From Palleronia salina (lineage in GTDB: Bacteria; Pseudomonadota; Alphaproteobacteria; Rhodobacterales; Rhodobacteraceae), in contig NZ_FQZA01000006.1 of the NCBI RefSeq assembly GCF_900141995.1, positions 120,169 through 184,168 of the forward strand: a stretch of DNA of 64,000 nucleotides. Reading direction: 5' to 3'. Of the stretch, positions 1-8,803 are shown piece by piece. A program made the translations under genes and the position numbers. Position 1 is the stretch's first letter. Each line of letters opens with the position of its first letter. The notes under the pieces are model-generated. The model searched no databases and was not told where the DNA came from. It saw only the letters and a list, made by a program, of their open reading frames with translations.

Positions 1-494
1 CCCAGCAAGCCATCCAGCAGCTGGGCGACGGTCGCCTTGACCTCGGCGCGCGACAGCGGCCGCACCGCGCCGGGCAGCGTCATGTCGGCCAGCGCGCCGC
101 CCGCGAAATCGTAGAGCACGGCGGAATGCCCGGCCTCGGAGATCTTGATTCCCGCGACGGTTCCGGCCGCTGGATTGACTGCCAGCCCCACGGGGGGGCG
201 GCCGCGCGTCGTCTCGCCGTCGCGCGGTGCGGTCTCGACCTCCTGCAGGTAGCCGGCCGCGATCAGGTCGGCGGCGGCCTGCGTGACCGATCCGGGGCTG
301 ACGCCAAGCATGCGCGCGATCTCGACCCGGCTGAGCGCGCCGCCCGCGCGAACCGATTCGAAGACCTGCTGGCGCAGCGGCACCGCCGAATCACCCGAAT
401 CCGCGCGGCTGATGCGCAGCGGTCCGCATCCGCCATGCTGCGGTGCGGAAAGAGCGGCCGCCGTCACGATCGGCGCATTTCTTTCATTTGCCAT
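1..494 (-). CDS. ROK-family transcriptional regulator, XylR-like (C-terminus beyond window)
   Basis: Reading the minus strand from the ATG at 494 gives an open frame to the window edge. It has an N-terminal winged helix-turn-helix (LSRVEIARMLGVSPGSVTQA, about residues 54-73), then GRPPVGLAVNP and the start of a ROK sugar-kinase fold (GTVAGIKI). This layout is typical of NagC/Mlc/XylR repressors that respond to a sugar. It diverges from a xylose ABC operon, so a XylR-type role is inferred. The upstream gap holds a ROK-like inverted repeat. The ligand cannot be read from the fragment, and about the last 60% of the protein is outside the window. Confidence 0.85.
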   Translation of the reverse strand, partial: MANERNAPIVTAAALSAPQHGGCGPLRISRADSGDSAVPLRQQVFESVRAGGALSRVEIARMLGVSPGSVTQAAADLIAAGYLQEVETAPRDGETTRGRPPVGLAVNPAAGTVAGIKISEAGHSAVLYDFAGGALADMTLPGAVRPLSRAEVKATVAQLLDGLL

Positions 495-593
495 AGATAA
501 GGGCGCCCGTTTTGCCGCGGTGCACCGAGATTTTCGGCGCTGCAGCGAAGAATGTTGCTCCAGATTAGGCGACATGCGTGATCTCGCAACGTT

Positions 594-616
594 TTTATTT
601 TGACAGGTGAAATAAA
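594..616 (+). promoter_or_regulatory. ROK-type operator over the xylF -35 box
   Basis: A perfect inverted repeat TTTATTT-N9-AAATAAA sits between the divergent ROK gene and xylF. The arms match the TTATTT/AAATAA half-sites known for NagC/Mlc-type ROK repressors. The spacer begins inside TTGACA (600-605), a consensus -35 hexamer for xylF, although no good -10 was seen (catggt at 623-628). A bound repressor would occlude RNA polymerase. Confidence 0.7.
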
Positions 617-691
617 GAACTCCATGGTCTTGCCACGCAAAGACCGACCCCGCCGTCACAAGGCAGGGGCGTATCCAAATGGGAGGAAAAC

Positions 692-1729
692 ATGCGTCTT
701 TCGCTTCTGGCAGCCGCCGCGCTGTCCACGTCGCTCACCACCGTGGCCTTCGCGGCCGAGCACACGTCCGACATGACCGTCGGCGTCAGCTGGTCGAACT
801 TCCAGGAAGAGCGCTGGAAAACCGACGAAGCCGCCATCATGGGCGCGCTCGAGGAAGCCGGGGCCGAGTACGTTTCGGCCGATGCCCAGTCCTCGTCGGC
901 AAAGCAGCTGTCGGACGTCGAATCCCTGATCTCGCAGGGCGTCGATGCGCTGATCATCCTGGCCCAGGACACCCAGGCCATCATCCCCGCCGTGCAGGCC
1001 GCGGCCGATGCCGGTATCCCGGTCATCGCCTACGACCGCCTGATCGAGGACGAGCGTGCCTTCTACCTGACCTTCGACAACATCGAAGTCGGCAGGATGC
1101 AGGCCCGTGCCGTGCTCGAGGCGCAGCCGACCGGCAATTACGTGATGATCAAGGGCTCGCCCACCGACCCGAACGCGGACTTCCTGCGTGGCGGCCAGCA
1201 GGAAGTCCTGCAGGACGCGATCGACGCCGGTGACATCACCATCGTCGGGGAGGCCTATACCGACGGCTGGCTGCCCGCCAACGCGCAGCGCAACATGGAG
1301 CAGATCCTGACCCAGCAGGGCAACGAGGTCGATGCCGTGGTCGCGTCGAACGACGGCACCGCCGGTGGTGCCGTGGCCGCTCTGACCGCGCAGGGCCTCG
1401 ACGGGATCCCGGTTTCCGGCCAGGACGCCGACTTCGCCGCGCTGAACCGCATCGCGCAGGGCACCCAGACTGTCAGCGTCTGGAAAGACAGCCGTGACCT
1501 GGGCGCCGCCGCGGGCCAGTACGCGCTGGAACTGGCGTCGGGCACCGAGATGTCCGAGCTGGAAGGCGCGGAAGAGTGGACTTCGCCCGCGGGCACCACG
1601 CTCTGGGCCGAGTTCCTCGAGCCCGTGCCGGTCACGCAGGAGAACCTGTCGGTCGTCGTCGACGCCGGCTGGATCAGCCAGGAAGAGCTTTGCCAGGGCG
1701 TCTCGGACGGCCCCGCGCCCTGCAACTGA
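692..1729 (+). CDS. xylF: D-xylose ABC transporter, periplasmic substrate-binding protein
   Basis: The 345-aa product has a Sec signal peptide ([21 protein letters not shown]) and a periplasmic-binding-protein type I fold. [13 protein letters not shown] near the N-terminus, [10 protein letters not shown] and the [11 protein letters not shown] hinge segment are typical of XylF, which binds D-xylose and delivers it to the membrane permease. A strong ribosome binding site (gggagg, 679-684) precedes the ATG. It is the first gene of xylF-xylH-xylG and is followed by an intercistronic hairpin that probably keeps its mRNA in excess. The sugar assignment rests on family resemblance and on the ROK neighbour. 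Confidence 0.88.
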   Translation: MRLSLLAAAALSTSLTTVAFAAEHTSDMTVGVSWSNFQEERWKTDEAAIMGALEEAGAEYVSADAQSSSAKQLSDVESLISQGVDALIILAQDTQAIIPAVQAAADAGIPVIAYDRLIEDERAFYLTFDNIEVGRMQARAVLEAQPTGNYVMIKGSPTDPNADFLRGGQQEVLQDAIDAGDITIVGEAYTDGWLPANAQRNMEQILTQQGNEVDAVVASNDGTAGGAVAALTAQGLDGIPVSGQDADFAALNRIAQGTQTVSVWKDSRDLGAAAGQYALELASGTEMSELEGAEEWTSPAGTTLWAEFLEPVPVTQENLSVVVDAGWISQEELCQGVSDGPAPCN

Positions 1730-1738
1730 TCGACACGT

Positions 1739-1812
1739 CCGGGCGGGCCACGACGTCCGCCCGGCACCAGACCCGTCGCGGCGGCGCCTGAGCGCGCCGC
1801 GACTTTCCCCTT
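1739..1812 (+). terminator. Intercistronic hairpins between xylF and xylH (attenuator-like)
   Basis: There are two stem-loops. CCGGGCGG (1739-1746) pairs with CCGCCCGG (1757-1764). GTCGCGGCG (1775-1783) pairs with CGCCGCGAC (1795-1803), followed by a pyrimidine-rich tract (tttccccttt). Such structures after binding-protein genes usually stabilise the upstream message or partly terminate transcription, giving more binding protein than permease. Confidence 0.5.
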
Positions 1813-1836
1813 TCTACACATGGCAGGAGCGCGGAC

Positions 1837-3144
1837 ATGAGCGATTCCACCTCGGGGCAGGCGTCCTCCGCCGGACGCAGCGGCCCCAATCGAAGCTTCT
1901 TTTCACAGCTCGAGCTCGATCTGCGCCTTCTGGGCATGATCGGTGCCTTCCTGCTGATCTGCATCCTGTTCAATATCATGACCGGCGGGCAATTCCTGAC
2001 GCCGCGCAACCTGTTCAACCTGACCATCCAGACCGTGTCGGTCGCGATCATGGCCACCGGCATGGTGTTCATCATTGTCACCCGCCATATCGACCTTGCC
2101 GTGGGCTCGCTTCTCGCGACCTGTTCGGCCGTGATGGCGATGATGCAGACGGCCTGGCTGCCCGACATGCTGGGCATCCCGCTGGGCAGCCCGTCGCTCG
2201 CCATCCTTGCCATCATCTTCGGCGTCATCGTGGGCGGCATCATCGGCGGCTTCCAGGGCTACCTCGTGGGCTTCCTCGGCATCCCGGCCTTCATCGTGAC
2301 GCTGGGCGGCCTGCTGGTCTGGCGCAACGTGGCCTGGTACCTGACCAACGGTCAGACCATCGGCCCGCTCAACGAGACCTTCCAGCTCTTCGGCGGGATC
2401 AACGGCACGCTGGGCGAGACGTGGTCCTGGATCGTGGGCCTCATCGCGGCGGCCGCGGCGGTCCTGGCGCTGGTTTCGGGGCGCCGGTCCAAGCTGCGCC
2501 ATGATTTCCCGGTGAAGCCGATCTGGGCCGAGTTCGTGGTGGGCGGCATCTTCGTCGCCGCCATCCTGGGCTTCATCGCCATCCTGAACGCCTACGAGGT
2601 GCCGTCGCGCGTGCTGGAGCGCCAGTTCGAGGCGCGGGGCGAAACCGTGCCCGAGGGCTTCACCGCCTCCTACGGCCTGCCGATCTCGGTCCTGCTGCTG
2701 ATCGCCGTGGCGATCGTGATGACGGTCGTCGCGCGCAAGACGCGGTTCGGACGCTACATCTTCGCCACCGGGGGCAACCCCGACGCGGCCGAGCTGTCGG
2801 GCATCAACACCCGCATGCTCACCGTGAAGGTCTTCGCGCTGATGGGCGTGCTGGTCGCCATCGCGGGCCTCGTCGCCTCGTCGCGCCTGACCTTCCATTC
2901 CAACGATATCGGCACGCTGGACGAACTGCGCGTGATCGCCGCCGCCGTCATCGGGGGCACCGCGCTCGCCGGCGGGGTCGGCACGATCTACGGCGCCATC
3001 CTCGGCGCGCTGATCATGCAGTCGCTGCAATCGGGCATGGCGATGGTGGGCGTGGATGCGCCCTTGCAGAACATCGTCGTCGGCAGCGTCCTGGTCGCCG
3101 CCGTCCTGATCGACATCATCTATCGCCGCCGCGTGGAGGGCTGA
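1837..3144 (+). CDS. xylH: D-xylose ABC transporter permease
   Basis: This 435-aa polytopic membrane protein belongs to the BPD_transp_2 (RbsC/XylH) family. A hydrophilic N-terminus of about 30 residues precedes some ten hydrophobic segments. GMVFIIVTRHIDLAVGS (about residues 75-90) and GGTALAGGVGTIYGAILGAL near the C-terminus are hallmark permease regions that contact the ATPase. The length and the large central insert fit XylH rather than the shorter RbsC. It forms the transmembrane channel with XylF and XylG. Only four bases separate it from xylG. Confidence 0.88.
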   Translation: MSDSTSGQASSAGRSGPNRSFFSQLELDLRLLGMIGAFLLICILFNIMTGGQFLTPRNLFNLTIQTVSVAIMATGMVFIIVTRHIDLAVGSLLATCSAVMAMMQTAWLPDMLGIPLGSPSLAILAIIFGVIVGGIIGGFQGYLVGFLGIPAFIVTLGGLLVWRNVAWYLTNGQTIGPLNETFQLFGGINGTLGETWSWIVGLIAAAAAVLALVSGRRSKLRHDFPVKPIWAEFVVGGIFVAAILGFIAILNAYEVPSRVLERQFEARGETVPEGFTASYGLPISVLLLIAVAIVMTVVARKTRFGRYIFATGGNPDAAELSGINTRMLTVKVFALMGVLVAIAGLVASSRLTFHSNDIGTLDELRVIAAAVIGGTALAGGVGTIYGAILGALIMQSLQSGMAMVGVDAPLQNIVVGSVLVAAVLIDIIYRRRVEG

Positions 3145-3148
3145 GACC

Positions 3149-3931
3149 ATGGCCGAGACCAAGCAACAGATCGACCGCAGCTGCACGCCGCTGGTCGCGA
3201 TGAAAAACATCTCGATCGCCTTCGGCGGCGTGCAGGCCGTGGACGACGTCAGCATCGACGTCTACCCGGGCGAGGTGGTGGGCCTGCTGGGCCACAACGG
3301 CGCGGGCAAGTCCACGCTGATCAAGATCCTCGCCGGCGCCTACCGGATGGATTCGGGCGAGATCTGGATCAACGGCGAAAAGGCCGACATCCGCAGCCCG
3401 GCCGGCGCGCGCGACTACAACATCGAGACGATCTACCAGACGCTGGCCCTGGCCGATAACCTGGACGCCTCGGCCAACCTGTTCCTGGGCCGCGAGATCA
3501 CCACGTCGCTCGGCCTTGTCGACGACAGCGCGATGGAGGCCGAGACGCGCAAGATCATGCACCGGCTGAACCCCAACTTCAAAAAGTTCAGCGTTCCGGT
3601 GTCGGCCCTGTCGGGCGGGCAGCGGCAGTCGGTGGCCATTGCCCGGGCGGTCTATTTCGACGCCAAGATCGTCATCATGGACGAGCCGACCGCCGCGCTG
3701 GGTGTGCACGAAACCGAGATGGTGGCCGAGATCATCAAGGAGCTGAAGGCCCAGGGCCTGGGCATCGTCCTGATCAGCCACGACACGCGCGAGATGATGG
3801 CCCTGTGCGACCGGGTGTCGGTGATGAAGAACGGCGCGCTGGTGGGCACCGAGCATGTCGAGGACGTCACCGAGGACGACATCCTCTCGATGATCATCCT
3901 CGGCAAGAACCCCAAGCGCGAAGCGGCGTAA
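3149..3931 (+). CDS. xylG: D-xylose ABC transporter ATP-binding protein (single-domain)
   Basis: The 260-aa ATPase has Walker A GHNGAGKST (about residue 48), signature SGGQRQ, Walker B IVIMDEPTAAL and a switch histidine in LISHDTREM. It powers uptake through XylH. Unlike the E. coli XylG/RbsA type of about 500 residues with two fused cassettes, this protein has one cassette and must act as a homodimer. That single-cassette form is common in alphaproteobacterial sugar importers. Its stop is followed by a 352-base gap without a gene. Confidence 0.85.
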   Translation: MAETKQQIDRSCTPLVAMKNISIAFGGVQAVDDVSIDVYPGEVVGLLGHNGAGKSTLIKILAGAYRMDSGEIWINGEKADIRSPAGARDYNIETIYQTLALADNLDASANLFLGREITTSLGLVDDSAMEAETRKIMHRLNPNFKKFSVPVSALSGGQRQSVAIARAVYFDAKIVIMDEPTAALGVHETEMVAEIIKELKAQGLGIVLISHDTREMMALCDRVSVMKNGALVGTEHVEDVTEDDILSMIILGKNPKREAA

Positions 3932-4283
3932 AGGGGCGGGTCGATCCCGGAGAGTCCCTGGCAGAACATCCGGGATGGTCGGACCGACACGGGATCGCAC
4001 CCCTTGCCTGTGGGGGCCCACAGGCACCTCTGCAAAACATTGTGGGGGCAGCTTCCGGGTCCGAGATGGCGGCCTCTCGAGCGGGGCCTTCATCTATCGA
4101 ATTCGACCTAAAGGCTTGTAATTTAGACCGCATTCGCCAAGCTCAGCGAGCTTCAGGGACCTAATAAACCCCCGCTGTCACACCATGGCGATGACACTTC
4201 GATCCGGGCGTCGATCGTCTGCGTGACTCGTGATAGGCGGTCACCTGGTCCGCCCATCCCCGAGTGAGAAGAGTCGCCGAACC
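3932..4283. other. Non-coding gap with one hairpin
   Basis: No gene is supported in these 352 bases. The only clear structure is TGCCTGTG (4005-4012) pairing with CACAGGCA (4019-4026) around GGGGCC. It may end the xylFHG transcript, but no T-run follows. The remainder is the presumed promoter region of the phosphoesterase gene. Confidence 0.4.
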
Positions 4284-5229
4284 ATGCCCGAGCGTCGAAT
4301 GTTCAACCGTCGCCGCTTTCTCCAGGTCATCGGCCTCGGGGCGATATCCTCTGCCGCCTTGGGGTCATACGCGTTCGCCATCGAGCCGCTCTTGCGCCTG
4401 CAGACGACACGCCATGCCTTCACGCCCGCCGGCTGGACCCCGGGACTGAAGCTCAAGGTGGCGCTGGTTGCGGATATCCATGCCTGCAATCCGTGGATGA
4501 GCATCGATCGCATCGCGCGCACCGTCGAGCGGACCAATGCGCTCAAGCCCGACGTCATCCTTCTTCTCGGGGACTACTCGGCGGGCATCTCCTCGCGGTT
4601 CGTGACCTCCTACGTCCATTCGAGCGAATGGGCCCCGATCCTGGCGGGTCTCCAGGCGCCCCTCGGCAGGTATGCGATCCCAGGCAATCACGACTGGTGG
4701 GAGGACAAGACGGCCCAGCGGCGTGGGCATGGACCGACCTTCGGACAGCTCGCCCTCGAAAAGGCGGGACTGCCGGTCCTGCAGAACGAGGCGATCCGCC
4801 TGACACAGGGCAACCATCCGTTCTGGATCGCCGGGCTCGGCGACCAGCTCGCTCTCTTGCCGGGGCGCAAATACGGGCGGACGACATGGCGCGGCGTGCA
4901 TGATGTCGGGGGACCCTGCGCGCGGTCACCGATGACGCGCCCGTCATTCTCATGGCCCGCGAACCCGACATCTTTCCGGACATCAAATCGGCCGAGCGTC
5001 CCGTCGCCCTGACGGTATCGGGACATACCCATGGCGGACAATTCCGGGTTTTCGGACATTCGCCGGTCGTGCCGTCCCGTTACGGCAATCGATACGCCTA
5101 TGGACACGTCGTCGAGCCGCGCCCCGACGGAACACCGGCGGACCTTGTCGTTTCGGGGGGCTGGGATGCTCCATCGCACCCGTCCGCTTCGGTGTCCCGC
5201 CCGAGATCGTGCTGCTCGAGCTGGGATGA
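4284..5229 (+). pseudogene. Tat-exported metallophosphoesterase (YkuE-like), broken by two frameshifts
   Basis: Reading across frames gives a calcineurin-type phosphoesterase of about 315 residues. It has a twin-arginine signal (NRRRFLQVIG), metal motifs VADIHACNP, LLGDYSAG, PGNHDWW and SGHTHGGQ, and a natural end at PEIVLLELG. This is the YkuE-like, outward-facing type. The frame breaks twice: at the five-G run 4908-4912 (VHDVG|GTLRAV) and at the six-G run 5155-5160 (VVSGG|LGCSIAP). Each break is repaired by restoring one G. The rest is intact and shows no decay, so a homopolymer sequencing error is at least as likely as a true pseudogene. Slippage-based switching is a third option. Confidence 0.8.
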
Positions 5230-5313
5230 CGGGGCGGGGCCGGTGCGTGTCGAGCTTTTCCGCAAGATGCTTGCGGCAGGCGAAGATCGGGCCGTTCGAG
5301 ATCATAGCGGATG

Positions 5314-5345
5314 AAAAAAGGGGCGCCCTCGGGGCGCCCCTTCGT
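5314..5345. terminator. Bidirectional terminator
   Basis: GGGGCGCCC (5320-5328) and GGGCGCCCC (5332-5340) form a nine-base-pair stem with a three-base loop. It is flanked by a run of A on the left and ttcgttctt on the right. It can end both the plus-strand phosphoesterase transcript and the minus-strand TRAP transcript. Confidence 0.8.
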
Positions 5346-5368
5346 TCTTATCTCAGGTCAGGTGCGGA

Positions 5369-6382
5369 TCACTCGGAGGTGCCGAGGCCAATCCGCTCCT
5401 GGAAGGCCTTGTGGCTTTCGACCAGGGCCTGGGTTTCGGGCGTCTTCTCGGCCCAGCTGTCCCACTGCTTCACGGCCGCCGCGCGGAAGGTGGCGCGGTC
5501 CTCGTCCGACCAGTCGTAGAGCGTCACGCCCTGCTTGGGCAGCTCGGTCGCGGCCTCGCCGTTGGCCACCAGCGTGTTCAGCATCAGCTTGAGCGAGATC
5601 TGGTCCATCGCGGTTTCCAGGATCGCCTTGTGCTGGTCGCTGAGCGTCTCCCACACGGCGGTCGAGCAGGCCAGGTGGTCCGCCGACATCGAGTGGAAGC
5701 CCGGATAGGTCGCGTGGCTGACCACGTCGTAGATCCCCAGGCCCACGTTGTTGGCCAGGGTCGAGGCGTCGGCCCCGTCGATGATGCCCGTCTCGAGCGC
5801 GGTGAAGATCTCGGTGAAGTCCATCACGATGGGCGAGGCGCCGAGCTCGGCGAAGATCTCGGTCTCCATGCCCGGGGGCGAACGGAACTTCCAGCCTTCC
5901 AGGTCGTCCGGGCCTGCGATCGGCGTCGACGAGTTCATGGATTCCTGGCCGCCGGTATAGGCGCCGATGAAGTGCATCCCGTTCGCCTCGTACAGTTCCT
6001 GGATGGCGTCTTCGCCGCCGCCGTACTGGACCCATGCGAGGAATTGCAGCGGCGTGTCGTAGCCGCCCATGGGGTCGGACACGAACTGAAACGCCGGGTT
6101 CAGGCCGGTCTGGTAGCTGCCGTTCGTCATGTCGCAATCCAGGATGCCCTGGGCCGCGGCGGTGAAGGTCTCGGTCGTGGCGACCACGGGCGAGCTGTAG
6201 AACATCTCGATGGTCAGGTCGCCGCCCGACATCCGCTCCACGTTCTCGACGAATTCGCCGATGAGCTCACCCCAGACGGACTCGGCCGACTGGTGGGTCT
6301 GGATGCGCAGGTTGGTCTGGGCGCTGGCGGCACTGGCGGTCAGAAGCGCGGCGGCACAGGCCGTGGCAAGCGTCTTTTTCAT
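5369..6382 (-). CDS. TRAP transporter substrate-binding protein (DctP family)
   Basis: The 337-aa product starts at MKKTLATACAAALLTASAASA, a Sec signal peptide preceded by a purine-rich GGGAGAGAGAG. A start 31 codons upstream would place non-signal residues first and is rejected. TNLRIQTHQSAESVWGELIGEFV opens the DctP fold, and the central arginine-containing segment LEGWKFRSPPG fits the family's carboxylate-binding region. TRAP binding proteins deliver organic acids to a DctQM membrane pair, but no dctQ or dctM lies nearby, so this is an orphan in this window. A GntR-like palindrome lies just upstream. The ligand is unknown. Confidence 0.85.
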   Translation of the reverse strand: MKKTLATACAAALLTASAASAQTNLRIQTHQSAESVWGELIGEFVENVERMSGGDLTIEMFYSSPVVATTETFTAAAQGILDCDMTNGSYQTGLNPAFQFVSDPMGGYDTPLQFLAWVQYGGGEDAIQELYEANGMHFIGAYTGGQESMNSSTPIAGPDDLEGWKFRSPPGMETEIFAELGASPIVMDFTEIFTALETGIIDGADASTLANNVGLGIYDVVSHATYPGFHSMSADHLACSTAVWETLSDQHKAILETAMDQISLKLMLNTLVANGEAATELPKQGVTLYDWSDEDRATFRAAAVKQWDSWAEKTPETQALVESHKAFQERIGLGTSE

Positions 6383-6404
6383 CTCTCTCTCCCTGTTGGC
6401 AATT

Positions 6405-6414
6405 TGGTATACCA
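6405..6414. promoter_or_regulatory. GntR/FCD-type operator palindrome
   Basis: TGGTATACCA is a perfect ten-base palindrome 23 bases upstream of the TRAP binding-protein start. FCD-subfamily GntR regulators commonly bind TGGTATACCA-like sites next to organic-acid transport genes. No GntR gene lies in the window. Confidence 0.55.
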
Positions 6415-6509
6415 TTTGAGAAAATAGAGAGTGACGCCGCGACAGCAACCCCGTCCCGGCGGATTTAGCGCTCACAAGCGGGCAGTTTTTTGTCCACTTT
6501 GTTTAGGAA

Positions 6510-6545
6510 AAGCGGCTGTCGCGGGCCGGGGCCGGCCCGCGAGAC
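6510..6545 (-). terminator. Terminator of the thiosulfate-module operon
   Basis: GCGGGCCGG (6521-6529) and CCGGCCCGC (6532-6540) form a GC-rich hairpin just past the stop of the last minus-strand gene. On the transcript it is followed by a short U-rich stretch (CTTTTCC). Confidence 0.5.
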
Positions 6546-6551
6546 GCGGTC

Positions 6552-6722
6552 TCAGTCCGAGGGCAGGGCCGCGCAATGGGCGCCCGACGCGGCCGCGCCG
6601 GACCCCAGCGCGATCAGCGGGGGCGCGCGATAGATGTTGGGCGGCTCGCTTGCGGCGAGATCCCACGCCATGAAGGCGGTCAGCCCCAGAAGGGCGATCC
6701 CGGCGGTGACCCAGCGGCTCAT
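6552..6722 (-). CDS. Small single-span membrane protein of the thiosulfate module
   Basis: The 56-aa product begins MSRWVTAGIALLGLTAFMAW, one hydrophobic span, followed by a short polar tail with one cysteine near the C-terminus (GAHCAALPSD). Its ATG overlaps the TGA of the YeeE/YedE gene by four bases, so it is translationally coupled to it. No known domain is recognised. The coupling suggests an accessory peptide of the sulfur channel or of an extracytoplasmic sulfur carrier. Confidence 0.6.
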   Translation of the reverse strand: MSRWVTAGIALLGLTAFMAWDLAASEPPNIYRAPPLIALGSGAAASGAHCAALPSD

Positions 6723-7852
6723 TTCCGGCCCTCCAGCCCCAGGACGGGCCGCAGCTTGATCCCGTAATACGTTCCCCCGAAGGCGCTGGCGAACCAGACC
6801 CAGCCATGCAGCGACCCGGTCGAGATCCCCGAGAAGAACGCCCCCACGTTGCAGCCGAACGCCAGCCGCGAACTGTAGCCCAGCAGGAAGCCCGCCACGA
6901 TGGTGGCGACCCAGGCGCGTGCGGGCAGGTCGGGCATGCCCGCCGACAGCCCGCCGCGCCACGCGGCCACGAGGAAGGCGCCCGCGATGATGCCGAGATT
7001 GGTCAGCGAGGTCACATCGGTGAGCGCCGAGTTGTTGAGCCGGTCGATATTGCCCGGCGTGCCCCAGAAGGGCGATGCCGTCACGTCCGCGCCCAGTGCG
7101 GCGGCGCCCTTCGCGGCCCAGAGGCCCAGGCCGTAGACCACGCCCCAGGGCTGCCCCGCCACGGCGAAATTGGCCAGCGCCAGGGCGGCCAGCAGCACGG
7201 CGGCCACGATGTAGCGGCGCGGGATCGCCCGCTTGCCCGGCGCGCCGATGGCCAGCAGGAACACCGCGACCGCGGCCAGCGCCACCAGCGTCAGGAGCGT
7301 GCCGGTCGTGCCTTCCAGCGCGATCACCGGGAGCGCGCCGAGATTCGTCCACCACAGCAGGTGGTAGGCGCCCGCGAAGCTGCCGATGGCGAAGAAGGGC
7401 AGTGCGACAAGGCTGACCGGGTTGCCGCTGCCCGCGTTGACCAGCGTGCCCGAGCCGCAGCCCATGACCAGCTGCATGCACAGCCCGAAGACGAAGGCGC
7501 CGGCGATCATGGCGAAACCCACGGGCGCGCGGGCGCCCAGCAGCTCGCCCCCGTTCGAGGCCAGGAGCGGGATGGCGAAGATCGCCACGATCCCGATGGA
7601 CAGCAGGTGCGCCAGGACGCCGCCGGGATCGCGGTCGGTGATCATGCGGCGCCACGGGCCGGCAAAGCCGAAGCGATAACCCTCGAGCACGATGCCGAAG
7701 CCCAGCCCGATCAGCAGCAGCAGGCCATAGCGCGCACCGACGAACAGGGCGACGGCCAGCGAAACAGCCAAGGCCGCCCCGATCAGGGCGGCCTTTCCGA
7801 AGGTCGAGGCACCGGCGGGGGCCGCCGATGCGCTTGCAGTGGTGGTGGCCAT
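6719..7852 (-). CDS. YeeE/YedE (TsuA-like) thiosulfate/sulfur-compound channel
   Basis: The 377-aa polytopic membrane protein has about ten hydrophobic segments and two pseudo-symmetric halves. Each half carries a conserved cysteine motif: MGCGSGTLVNAGSGNP in the first and FGCNVGAFFSG in the second. In TsuA (E. coli YeeE) such cysteines line a thiosulfate path. The gene lies 12 bases after a secreted rhodanese and just before a coupled 56-aa membrane peptide, forming one minus-strand operon. Import of thiosulfate or of sulfane sulfur is inferred. Confidence 0.85.
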   Translation of the reverse strand: MATTTASASAAPAGASTFGKAALIGAALAVSLAVALFVGARYGLLLLIGLGFGIVLEGYRFGFAGPWRRMITDRDPGGVLAHLLSIGIVAIFAIPLLASNGGELLGARAPVGFAMIAGAFVFGLCMQLVMGCGSGTLVNAGSGNPVSLVALPFFAIGSFAGAYHLLWWTNLGALPVIALEGTTGTLLTLVALAAVAVFLLAIGAPGKRAIPRRYIVAAVLLAALALANFAVAGQPWGVVYGLGLWAAKGAAALGADVTASPFWGTPGNIDRLNNSALTDVTSLTNLGIIAGAFLVAAWRGGLSAGMPDLPARAWVATIVAGFLLGYSSRLAFGCNVGAFFSGISTGSLHGWVWFASAFGGTYYGIKLRPVLGLEGRK

Positions 7853-7864
7853 GCTGACCCCTTC

Positions 7865-8803
7865 TTAGAAGACGTTCTTGATCTGGTTCCAAAGCGTCCG
7901 GATCGGGCCGGGCACGTTGGCCATGTCATAGCCCGCGTTGGACCAGCCGACCATGCTTTCGGGGAACAGCTTCACGTTGTCGATGCCCGCCAGCTCGCTC
8001 AGCGCGAACCAGTTGGTCGCCGCCCAGTGGCCGGTATTGCAGAACGAGATCAGCTGGTCGGCCTCGCTGAAGCCCTGCTCTGCGGCGAGGCTTCGGGCCG
8101 CGCTGGCGTCGATGATGGCGGGGCCGTCCGAGAACCAGCCGGCATGTTCGAAATACTCGGACTGGGGCAGGGTGCCGGGGCGCGCCGCGGCGGGGTGCGA
8201 CTGCTCGCCCGACCAGAAGCTTTCGGGGCGCGCGTCCAGAAGCAGCGCGTCGTCGTTGCCGTCCAGCACCGCCTGGACGTCCTCGGCGGTGGCGAGCCAT
8301 TCGTCCGAGAAGGTCACTTCGATCTGGCTGGGCGAGACCTCGGGCGTGCCGGTGCCCAGCGACTTGCCGGTCTCGGTCCACGCATTGATGCCGCCGTTTA
8401 GGATGGCGAGCTCGCTCACGCCGCTGGATTTCAGCGTCCAGTAGACCCGGGCCGCGGCGCCGAAATCGGTGATGCTGCCGCCTTGGTAGGTGATGACCGT
8501 GGGCCGGTCGGTGGTGGCGCCGATGTCGCGCAGGATCTCGGTCAGGCGATCCTCGGTGGGCAGCTGGCCGGGGTTGTCGGCCGGACCGCGGAACAAGCCG
8601 TAGGGCGCGTTCACCGCGCCGTCCACGTGGCCGGCCTCGAAGGCGTCGCTGTCGCGGATGTCGACGATCAGCAGGTCGTCGATGTTCGACTGCGCTTGCT
8701 CCAGTCCGCCCGGGGTCAGCAGCGGGCCGAAGTCCTCCTGCGCCAGCGCGGGCGCGGCGGTGAGCGTGACGGCGAATGCCGCCGAGACGATCGCGTGTTT
8801 CAT
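7865..8803 (-). CDS. Periplasmic rhodanese-type sulfurtransferase
   Basis: The 312-aa product starts at MKHAIVSAAFAVTLTAAPALA, a Sec signal peptide. Longer upstream starts are rejected because they would bury it. Two rhodanese domains follow, the first with LIVDIRDSDAFEAGHVDGA. The active-site loop of the second is CNTGHWA with the catalytic cysteine at residue 255. Such enzymes move sulfane sulfur from thiosulfate to a thiol acceptor. Being first in an operon with a YeeE/YedE channel suggests periplasmic handling of thiosulfate before or during import. Confidence 0.87.
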   Translation of the reverse strand: MKHAIVSAAFAVTLTAAPALAQEDFGPLLTPGGLEQAQSNIDDLLIVDIRDSDAFEAGHVDGAVNAPYGLFRGPADNPGQLPTEDRLTEILRDIGATTDRPTVITYQGGSITDFGAAARVYWTLKSSGVSELAILNGGINAWTETGKSLGTGTPEVSPSQIEVTFSDEWLATAEDVQAVLDGNDDALLLDARPESFWSGEQSHPAAARPGTLPQSEYFEHAGWFSDGPAIIDASAARSLAAEQGFSEADQLISFCNTGHWAATNWFALSELAGIDNVKLFPESMVGWSNAGYDMANVPGPIRTLWNQIKNVF

